Part shown: in pieces, positions 1-4,873 of the stretch
Position numbering within the stretch: position 1 is the first letter of the stretch
Layout of the letters: every line of letters begins with the position of its first letter
From: Faecalimonas sp.
GTDB lineage: Bacteria > Bacillota_A > Clostridia > Lachnospirales > Lachnospiraceae
Assembly (NCBI GenBank): GCA_026169575.1
Contig: JAPFCT010000271.1
Coordinates: 1 to 6,426 of the forward strand
Length of the DNA stretch: 6,426 bases
Direction of reading: 5' to 3'
Notes under the pieces: model-generated
Told to the model about the DNA's origin: nothing
What the model saw: only the letters and a program-made list of their open reading frames with translations
Database searches by the model: none
Translations under genes and position numbers: made by a program

Positions 1-161
<161 letters not shown>

Positions 162-170
162 TTTATTCAT

Positions 171-199
171 ATTATATTCCTCTTGTATACAAAAGTCCA
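171..199 (-). promoter_or_regulatory. Sigma-A-type promoter of the PFOR gene
   Basis: Read on the minus strand there is TGGACT (194-199; four of six match TTGACA), a 17-nt spacer, and a perfect TATAAT (171-176). This predicts a transcription start near position 164 and a leader of about 40 nt before the ATG at 124. The placement fits the intergenic region between the lgt terminator (225-277) and the PFOR start. The spacer holds a perfect palindrome, listed separately, so a repressor there would block RNA polymerase directly. Confidence 0.75.
180..195. promoter_or_regulatory. Palindrome TTGTATACAA in the PFOR promoter spacer, candidate operator
   Basis: Positions 183-192 read TTGTATACAA, a perfect 10-bp palindrome. 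The symmetry extends to 16 bp (CTnTTGTATACAAnAG, 180-195) with a single mismatched pair. It lies between the -35 and -10 and overlaps the edge of the -35. The TnGTnnnACnA core resembles operators of FadR-subfamily GntR regulators, but a palindrome this short and AT-rich can also arise by chance. The position is what makes an operator plausible; the cognate regulator is unknown. Confidence 0.45.
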
Positions 200-201
200 G
201 T

Positions 202-215
202 AGGAATTTGTTCCT
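202..215. repeat. Short inverted repeat upstream of the PFOR -35
   Basis: AGGAA (202-206) and TTCCT (211-215) form a 5-bp inverted repeat around TTTG, 2 nt upstream of the -35 hexamer. It could be a half of an activator or repressor site, but it is short and support is weak. Confidence 0.25.
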
Positions 216-224
216 TTTAGAATA

Positions 225-277
225 CAAAATAAAACTCCTCACCATCCACAGCTTCTTTGCTGCTTCCGGTGAGGAGT
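225..277 (-). terminator. Rho-independent terminator after lgt
   Basis: On the minus strand, ACTCCTCACC (277-268) pairs perfectly with GGTGAGGAGT (243-234). The 24-nt intervening segment holds a smaller CAGC/GCTG stem (262-259 with 252-249). The stem is followed at once by TTTTATTTTG (234-225), a classical U-tract. The element begins 40 nt after the lgt stop. On the plus strand the hairpin is followed by CTTCCTGC, so it should work only in the lgt direction. It separates the ychF-lgt unit from the PFOR gene. Confidence 0.88.
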
Positions 278-316
278 CTTCCTGCATATTCTATATCAAT
301 TCTGCCAATAATTCTG

Positions 317-1228
317 TTAACTATTTTCTGCTGCGTGTTCCCTGCGGATCTGTCTCCGCTTTTCCATTCGCCGCTTTCGCTCTGCCTCTTTTCTAAAATG
401 GATGATCAGTACAATACTGACTGCCGCTGACACAACCGCAAATATCAGCGAAACCGGGAGATTACCAAAAGGCAGACGCAGCTTATCCACACGGAGTGCT
501 TCAATCCATGTACGTCCAATCCCATACAGCGCTACATATATCAGAAACAGTTCTCCCTCGAACACTTTCTTCTTATAATAGAGCAGCACCAGTATAAGAA
601 TGATCAGATTCCATACCATCTCATACAGAAATGCAGGATGAACCTGGATATAAGAAATCCCATCCAGCTCTACGATATGTTCCCGCATCTTCTCTGTGAT
701 GTCTGCGGTCCGGACAGCATCAACCGGAAGCTGCATTGCAAAAAGTCCATCCGTATATCCACCAAAAGATTCTCTGTTAAAGAAATTGCCGAATCTCCCG
801 ATGATCTGTCCTGCGATCAGCCCAACACATGCAGTATCTAACAGACGCATCGGATTTTCCCTCTTGCGTTTCGCATAAAAAAAGGTAAAAAGTACCGCCG
901 CTGTCAGCGCCCCGTAAAACGCAAGTCCACCCTGTCTCAGGTTAAAGATGCGGAAAAAATGTCCCCGGTAGTTTTCCCAGGAAAACAGCACATACCAGAT
1001 TCTTGCCCCAACAATTCCCCAAAGCACGCTTCCGATGACAAGATCTAAATAATGTTCCATATTCTGTCTGCTTTTTGCCGCAAAATAAATTGTGATAACA
1101 ATCCCCGCGACAAGCGCCAGACCAGTCAACATTCCATAGTATGTAATATGAAATCCAAAAATGGATATAGACTGACCCACATGTTCCAGTTCAATCCCCA
1201 GGTGTGGAAAGTTGATATTCATATTCAT
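317..1228 (-). CDS. lgt: Phosphatidylglycerol-prolipoprotein diacylglyceryl transferase
   Basis: Lgt is an inner-membrane enzyme that moves the diacylglyceryl group of phosphatidylglycerol onto the lipobox Cys of prolipoproteins, the first step of lipoprotein maturation. The 303-residue protein has about seven hydrophobic segments (roughly residues 20-50, 62-82, 100-118, 132-150, 200-218, 226-242, 258-277). The Lgt signature GRFGNFFNRE is at 144-153, with the essential Arg at 145. A conserved HPAFLYE lies at 197-203, and Tyr235 and Arg239 match the essential pair known from E. coli. The position of E. coli His103 is Tyr105 here (GGLAFYG), a substitution I believe is common in clostridial Lgt. 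The C-terminus (279-301) is a strongly basic cytoplasmic tail. The gene starts 24 nt after the ychF stop, very likely in the same transcript, and is followed by a strong terminator. The ATG at 1228 is preferred over the one at 1222 because the G-rich ribosome site is 5 nt from the former. Confidence 0.96.
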   Translation of the reverse strand: MNMNINFPHLGIELEHVGQSISIFGFHITYYGMLTGLALVAGIVITIYFAAKSRQNMEHYLDLVIGSVLWGIVGARIWYVLFSWENYRGHFFRIFNLRQGGLAFYGALTAAVLFTFFYAKRKRENPMRLLDTACVGLIAGQIIGRFGNFFNRESFGGYTDGLFAMQLPVDAVRTADITEKMREHIVELDGISYIQVHPAFLYEMVWNLIILILVLLYYKKKVFEGELFLIYVALYGIGRTWIEALRVDKLRLPFGNLPVSLIFAVVSAAVSIVLIIHFRKEAERKRRMEKRRQIRREHAAENS

Positions 1229-1233
1229 ACTAT

Positions 1234-1242
1234 CCCCCCCTT
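1234..1242 (-). promoter_or_regulatory. G7-tract ribosome binding site of lgt
   Basis: The minus strand reads AAGGGGGGG ending 5 nt before the lgt ATG. This departs from AAGGAGG by an uninterrupted run of seven G. The spacing supports the first of two in-frame ATGs (1228 rather than 1222). A G7 homopolymer in this place could vary in length and shift ribosome spacing; that is inference. Confidence 0.6.
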
Positions 1243-1252
1243 CTCTGGCTTT

Positions 1253-2350
1253 TTACACGTTGAAACGGAATAAAATAATGTCGCCGTCCTGAACGACATA
1301 CTCTTTTCCTTCCAGACGGGCAAGCCCTTTCTCTTTTGCGTTTGTATAAGTACCACATGCCATCAGATCATCATAACTTACAATCTCCGCACGGATAAAT
1401 CCACGTTCAAAATCAGAGTGGATCTTTCCTGCTGCCTGTGGCGCTTTTGTTCCTTTTTTTATTGTCCATGCTCTTACTTCCGGCTCGCCTGCTGTCAGGT
1501 AACTGATAAGACCTAATAAACTGTAGCTTGCCTTAATGAGTTTTTCAAGACCAGACTCAGAAAGTCCCAAGTCCTCTAAAAACATCTTTTTCTCATCATC
1601 ATCTAATTCCGCAATCTCCTGCTCAATTTGCGCACATACAACAAACACTTCACAGCTTTCTTTTTCCGCATATTCCTTCACAGCCTGCACGCCCGCATTA
1701 TCTGCTCCGTCATTTGCAAGATCATCCTCTGTCACATTCGCCGCAAAAATAACCGGTTTGTATGTCAAAAGATTATAGCTTTCAAGCAACGCCTGCTCAT
1801 CTTCGTCATTTACTACAAAGCTTCGCGCCATCTGATTTTCTTCCAAATGTGCTTTAATTCTCTCTAAAAGTTCTAATTCTTTTGCAACAGTCTTGTCATT
1901 GCGCGCAACTTTTACCGCTTTCGCAATACGTCTTTCCAAAATTTCAATATCGGAGAAAATCAATTCCAAATTAATTGTCTCGATGTCACGAATCGGATTG
2001 ATACTTCCATCCACATGCACAATATTGCTGTCCTCAAAACATCTCACTACATGTACGATTGCATCTACCTCACGGATATTCGCAAGAAACTGATTTCCAA
2101 GTCCTTCTCCTTTTGATGCGCCTTTCACTAGCCCTGCAATGTCTACAAACTCAATTGCTGCCGGCACGATTTTCTTTGTGTGATACATCTCTCCCAACAC
2201 ATTAAGTCTCTCATCAGGAACAGTTACGACACCCACATTCGGGTCGATTGTACAGAATGGATAGTTTGCCGATTCTGCACCTGCCTTTGTCAAAGAGTTA
2301 AATAATGTACTTTTTCCTACGTTTGGCAAACCTACGATACCTAATTTCAT
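1253..2350 (-). CDS. ychF: Ribosome-binding ATPase/GTPase YchF (OLA1 family)
   Basis: YchF is a cytoplasmic TRAFAC-class P-loop NTPase that binds the ribosome and, in characterised members, prefers ATP and takes part in stress responses. The 365-residue length is standard. The P-loop GLPNVGKST is at 7-15. The G3 DIAGL (70-74) carries a hydrophobic residue in place of the catalytic Gln, the HAS-NTPase trait. G4 is NVTE (205-208) rather than NKxD, the change linked to relaxed base specificity. A helical, probably coiled-coil insertion spans about 130-175. The C-terminal TGS domain (about 281-364) ends in the highly conserved MACGTYTNAKEKGLARLEGK block (330-349). A modest ribosome site, AAGGAT (2355-2360), precedes the ATG. 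The gene leads a two-gene unit with lgt and has its own promoter and a leader of about 120 nt. Confidence 0.98.
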   Translation of the reverse strand: MKLGIVGLPNVGKSTLFNSLTKAGAESANYPFCTIDPNVGVVTVPDERLNVLGEMYHTKKIVPAAIEFVDIAGLVKGASKGEGLGNQFLANIREVDAIVHVVRCFEDSNIVHVDGSINPIRDIETINLELIFSDIEILERRIAKAVKVARNDKTVAKELELLERIKAHLEENQMARSFVVNDEDEQALLESYNLLTYKPVIFAANVTEDDLANDGADNAGVQAVKEYAEKESCEVFVVCAQIEQEIAELDDDEKKMFLEDLGLSESGLEKLIKASYSLLGLISYLTAGEPEVRAWTIKKGTKAPQAAGKIHSDFERGFIRAEIVSYDDLMACGTYTNAKEKGLARLEGKEYVVQDGDIILFRFNV

Positions 2351-2367
2351 TTTTATCCTTACCTATT

Positions 2368-2396
2368 CAGAAACCTTTGTCTGATGAAGATTTCTG
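2368..2396 (-). promoter_or_regulatory. Hairpin in the ychF 5' leader, next to the ribosome site
   Basis: In the minus-strand RNA, CAGAAAUC (2396-2389) can pair with GGUUUCUG (2375-2368) over 8 bp, with one G-U pair and a 13-nt loop. Its 3' foot is 7 nt upstream of the AAGGAT ribosome site. No U-tract follows, so it is not an intrinsic terminator. It could affect translation initiation or mRNA stability. I do not recognise a known riboswitch or ribosomal-protein leader class. Confidence 0.35.
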
Positions 2397-2477
2397 CCTT
2401 TCTCTGTTTTCTTTCACAAAACTGCATTCTTTGCCTGCTGTCAGATATAATTCTGTGAACATGCATTCTTACATCTT

Positions 2478-2506
2478 AGTCTATCATATCTGTGCAGGTT
2501 TGCCAA
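2478..2506 (-). promoter_or_regulatory. Sigma-A-type promoter of ychF-lgt, extended -10
   Basis: On the minus strand: TTGGCA (2501-2506; five of six match TTGACA), a 17-nt spacer, and TAGACT (2478-2483; four of six match TATAAT) preceded by TGA, giving an extended -10. The predicted start is near 2471, leaving a leader of about 120 nt. The spacing and extended -10 make this the best candidate in the 217-nt region between thiN and ychF. Confidence 0.6.
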
Positions 2507-2510
2507 TAGA

Positions 2511-2567
2511 CACCCTGCTTTCCTTTTTCTTTTTTTCATTCTTTTGTGACTTTTCACTTTTTTACAT
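2511..2567 (-). other. A-rich tract between thiN and the ychF promoter
   Basis: The minus strand here is almost all purine with several A-runs, including A7 near 2530-2536, ending just upstream of the ychF -35. It could act as an UP element or bent DNA. A 4-bp GTGA/TCAC stem at 2546-2557 is too weak for a terminator, and on the minus strand it is followed by A-rich, not T-rich, sequence. I see no convincing terminator after thiN, so read-through into ychF is possible. Confidence 0.35.
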
Positions 2568-3236
2568 TTATTTGTACGCTTTTTCTCTTGTCTCCATTAA
2601 AATGACCATTCCCTCTCCAAAGGTAATGACCGCCTCTTCCCCGTCAATCTGATTGCTCACACAGAGACTGTCGTAAGGGACAAGGGTGTGATCTGTCAGC
2701 GGGTATTTTGCGCCGCGGATATAGAGATGTCGGATTTCTCCTCCGAGCGGAAATAACGAGAAATATTCTCCATAGCTCTCTGATCTTTTCAATCGTACTT
2801 CTCTTTCCACAATCCGGATACGATTGTGCGCATCAATGATCTCTGCCGGGATTCCTGCCCGTGCCGGAATGGAAAGCACCTGAATATTTGCCATCACATG
2901 ATCCAGCCTCGTTCCGGTTCCTCCAAGGATCGTGATATCCTCGCATCCTTTTTCCACCGCGTACCGCACAGCAACCTCCGTATCAGACGCATCCTTGACC
3001 GGATTAAACTCCCGGATCGGAATCTCTGTCTGTTCCTTGTACCAGGCAATGATCTGAGGTGCAATGCTGTCGAAATCTCCGACAATATAATCCGGCCTGA
3101 TTTGCTGCCGGTAGAAAAATTCCAGTCCCCGGTCGACTGCGATCCGGAATGCAGATGCTTCTTTTTTCAAAATGTCCAGCGCAAGCTTTTCTTCCACTGT
3201 CCCGCCGCTGACAATCACGGCATGTTGTCTATTCAT
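2568..3236 (-). CDS. thiN: Thiamine pyrophosphokinase
   Basis: This enzyme transfers pyrophosphate from ATP to thiamine, making the active cofactor thiamine diphosphate in the cytoplasm. The 222-residue length is usual for bacterial TPK. Family motifs appear in order: VDRG (34-37), PDYIVGDFDS (48-57, acidic metal-binding residues), KDASDTE (81-87), and GGTGTRLDHVMANI (105-118). The C-terminal beta domain holds VSNQI (193-197), which contributes to the thiamine site. The start overlaps the end of rpe by 8 nt (shared ATGAATAG), and the nearest GGAG is about 13 nt upstream. Translation is therefore probably coupled to termination of rpe. Placement after prkC-rsgA-rpe matches B. subtilis yloS/thiN. 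Its product is the cofactor of transketolase, which shares the pentose-phosphate pathway with Rpe, and of PFOR at the other end of the window. Confidence 0.96.
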   Translation of the reverse strand: MNRQHAVIVSGGTVEEKLALDILKKEASAFRIAVDRGLEFFYRQQIRPDYIVGDFDSIAPQIIAWYKEQTEIPIREFNPVKDASDTEVAVRYAVEKGCEDITILGGTGTRLDHVMANIQVLSIPARAGIPAEIIDAHNRIRIVEREVRLKRSESYGEYFSLFPLGGEIRHLYIRGAKYPLTDHTLVPYDSLCVSNQIDGEEAVITFGEGMVILMETREKAYK

Positions 3237-3891
3237 AAGTTCTTAAGATCTCCATCATATTTCTTGTGTTCTCTGAGGCATCTCCGCGGAAGACCGCAGA
3301 ACCTGCCACGATCACGTTTGCCCCTGCTTTCAATACTTCCTTTACATTCGTCGTATAGATTCCGCCGTCTACTTCAATATCTGCAGTTGGATTTATACGG
3401 TCAAGCAGCGCTCTCGTCTCACGAATCTTCTCCAGGGAAGATGGAATAAAAGACTGGCCTCCAAATCCTGGATGCACGCTCATGATCAACACCATATCTA
3501 CCAGTTCCACATATGGCTCCAGCTCTGCCACCGGTGTGTCCGGACAGATTGAAATTGCAGCTTTTGCCCCACATGCACGGATTTTCTCCAATGTCGCCTT
3601 CACATCGCTGCACGCCTCCAGATGAACGGTGATGATATCTGCCCCCGCTTTCTGAAATTCTTCTACATAGCGGATCGGCTCCTCGATCATCAAATGCACA
3701 TCAAAAATCTGGTTCACCGCGTTTCTGATGGACGCCAATACCGGCATTCCAAAAGAAATGCTCGGCACAAACTTTCCATCCATCACATCAAAGTGAATGT
3801 ACTGTGCCCCTTCCCGTTCTGTCTCTTTCATCTGCTCCCCTAATTTCGTAAAATCTGCCGCCAGTATAGACGGCGCCAAAATCATTTCCAT
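3229..3891 (-). CDS. rpe: Ribulose-phosphate 3-epimerase
   Basis: Rpe interconverts D-ribulose 5-phosphate and D-xylulose 5-phosphate in the non-oxidative pentose-phosphate pathway. The 220-residue TIM barrel is full length. Visible elements are LAPSILAADF at the N-terminus and the metal ligands His33 and Asp35 in HFDVMDGKFVPS. Further ligands are His66 in DVHLM and Asp175 in EVDGGI; Asp35 and Asp175 are the acid/base pair. The phosphate-binding GFGGQSF is at 142-148. Two loop positions differ from the textbook sequence: ICPDTP (115-120) where NPxTP is usual, and SVHPGFGG where SVNPGFGG is usual. Neither removes a known catalytic residue. The start lies 1 nt after the rsgA stop, with AGGAGA (3899-3904) inside the rsgA end and 7 nt from the ATG. 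The stop overlaps thiN. Co-transcription with both is very likely. Confidence 0.98.
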   Translation of the reverse strand: MEMILAPSILAADFTKLGEQMKETEREGAQYIHFDVMDGKFVPSISFGMPVLASIRNAVNQIFDVHLMIEEPIRYVEEFQKAGADIITVHLEACSDVKATLEKIRACGAKAAISICPDTPVAELEPYVELVDMVLIMSVHPGFGGQSFIPSSLEKIRETRALLDRINPTADIEVDGGIYTTNVKEVLKAGANVIVAGSAVFRGDASENTRNMMEILRTYE

Positions 3892-3892
3892 G

Positions 3893-4771
3893 TTAGTATC
3901 TCCTCTTCTCCTGCAATTCCTTATACATCTCTAAATAATTCTGATAGCGTACTTTGTGAATCTCACCAGCCTCCACAGCCTCCTTGACTGCACACTTCGG
4001 CTCATGAATATGGTCACATCCCTGAAATTTACACATTCCTTCATAATATGTAAATTCCGGAAAATAATATTTCAATTCTTCTTTTTCAAATTCGTTCACA
4101 TACAGTGAGCTAAATCCCGGCGTATCCATAATATAGGAATCCTCGTCGATCGGGATCAGCTCCGAATGCCTTGTCGTATGCTTTCCGCGGGCAATCTTTT
4201 TGCTGATCTCCCCGGTTTCCATCTTCGCCTCCGGCTGGAGGATATTGATCAGGGAAGACTTTCCTACCCCTGAAGGGCCTGCTACGGTTGTCGTCTTTCC
4301 CTTTAAAACATCTTTTACAAGCCCGATATTTTCCTCTTTTTTTGCACTCGTAAAAAGAATCTGATAGCCGCATCTCCGATAAATTTCCTGCAATTCCTGA
4401 ATTTCTTTTTCTGTCGCAATATCCTGCTTATTGAAACACAGAACTGCCGGAATTCCCTTGGTCTCCATCATGATCAGAAATCTGTCCAGCAGATTAAAAT
4501 GTGGTTTTGGGTCCGTCACCGCAAACACAACAAGCGCCTGGTCGATGTTTGCCACTGCCGGACGGATCAGTTCATGTTTTCTCGGAAAGATCCGGATGAT
4601 ATTTCCGGTCTTCTCCACCTCGCTCAGACAATCGATCTCTACATTGTCTCCGACGAGCGGTTTTCTCTTCTCTTTTCTGAAACTTCCTTTTGCTTTACAT
4701 TCATAAATACCGAATCCTACTACATGAACGTAGTAGAATCCGGCAATTCCTTTTACAATCTTTCCCTGCAT
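3893..4771 (-). CDS. rsgA: Ribosome small subunit-dependent GTPase RsgA (CpgA/YloQ type)
   Basis: RsgA is a cytoplasmic circularly permuted GTPase that binds late 30S precursors and is released on GTP hydrolysis. The 292 residues show an N-terminal OB fold (about 1-70). The G motifs follow in permuted order: G4 NKQD (114-117), G5 TSAK (141-144), G1 GPSGVGKSS (165-173), G2 around HTTRH (198-202), G3 DTPGF (216-220). A C-terminal zinc knuckle uses Cys247, Cys252, His254 and Cys260. All key residues are present. The ATG at 4771 has an AGGAA site about 6 nt upstream and yields the family-typical MQGKIVKGIAGFYYV. In B. subtilis the equivalent CpgA is encoded next to prkC and is a PrkC substrate, so phospho-control here is a reasonable inference. 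The 88-nt gap to prkC holds a hairpin and a possible promoter; the gap to rpe is 1 nt. Confidence 0.98.
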   Translation of the reverse strand: MQGKIVKGIAGFYYVHVVGFGIYECKAKGSFRKEKRKPLVGDNVEIDCLSEVEKTGNIIRIFPRKHELIRPAVANIDQALVVFAVTDPKPHFNLLDRFLIMMETKGIPAVLCFNKQDIATEKEIQELQEIYRRCGYQILFTSAKKEENIGLVKDVLKGKTTTVAGPSGVGKSSLINILQPEAKMETGEISKKIARGKHTTRHSELIPIDEDSYIMDTPGFSSLYVNEFEKEELKYYFPEFTYYEGMCKFQGCDHIHEPKCAVKEAVEAGEIHKVRYQNYLEMYKELQEKRRY

Positions 4772-4802
4772 GAATTTTTCCTATCTGTCTCTTCCATTAA
4801 AC

Positions 4803-4831
4803 AATATAAGCTTTTGTGAAAATCTTTTGAA
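4803..4831 (-). promoter_or_regulatory. Possible internal promoter ahead of rsgA
   Basis: On the minus strand: TTCAAA (4826-4831; four of six match TTGACA), a 17-nt spacer, and TATATT (4803-4808; five of six match TATAAT). The predicted start, near 4796, gives a 25-nt leader that contains the rsgA ribosome site. The region is AT-rich, so chance matches are likely. The good spacing and the position after an inverted repeat are the only supports. Confidence 0.35.
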
Positions 4832-4846
4832 AAACGAAAGGATTTC

Positions 4847-4873
4847 CAGAGGACCACGGTTAGTTGTCCTCTG
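4847..4873 (-). other. Inverted repeat spanning the prkC stop codon
   Basis: CAGAGGAC (minus strand 4873-4866) and GTCCTCTG (4854-4847) are perfect 8-bp complements around an 11-nt loop that contains the prkC TAA. The downstream minus strand reads GAAATCCTTTCGTTTTTC, so the nearest U5 run begins about 12 nt past the stem. It is thus at best a weak or partial terminator. It might instead protect or mark the 3' end of the kinase message. Ribosomes ending prkC translation would disrupt it. Confidence 0.5.

Noticed and set aside
208..396. Plus-strand small open frame over the lgt terminator
   Set aside because: It overlaps the terminator stem and the lgt 3' end, with no ribosome site and no recognisable sequence.
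2546..2566. GTGA-CTTT-TCAC hairpin followed by T6 on the plus strand
   Set aside because: The stem is only 4 bp and there is no plus-strand gene to terminate. On the minus strand the flank is A-rich.
2305..2652. Plus-strand 115-codon open frame across the thiN-ychF gap
   Set aside because: It runs antisense through the start of ychF and the end of thiN and its Phe/Ser-rich composition reflects T-rich intergenic DNA. No family resemblance or ribosome site was seen.
2826..3449. Plus-strand 207-codon open frame opposite thiN and rpe
   Set aside because: It is antisense to two clear enzymes in conserved order, and its Arg/Cys/Leu-rich product looks like no known family.
4753..4797. Minus-strand 14-codon open frame (MEETDRKNSCRERL) overlapping the rsgA start
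   Set aside because: It has no ribosome site, and its ATG coincides with the predicted transcription start. It is most likely chance, though it could be revisited if a longer transcript is shown.
4811..4836. Imperfect direct repeat CTTTTGtGAAAA / CTTTTGAAAAA
   Set aside because: It is low-complexity A/T-rich sequence overlapping the promoter-like element; two imperfect copies are too few to call a repeat array or operator.
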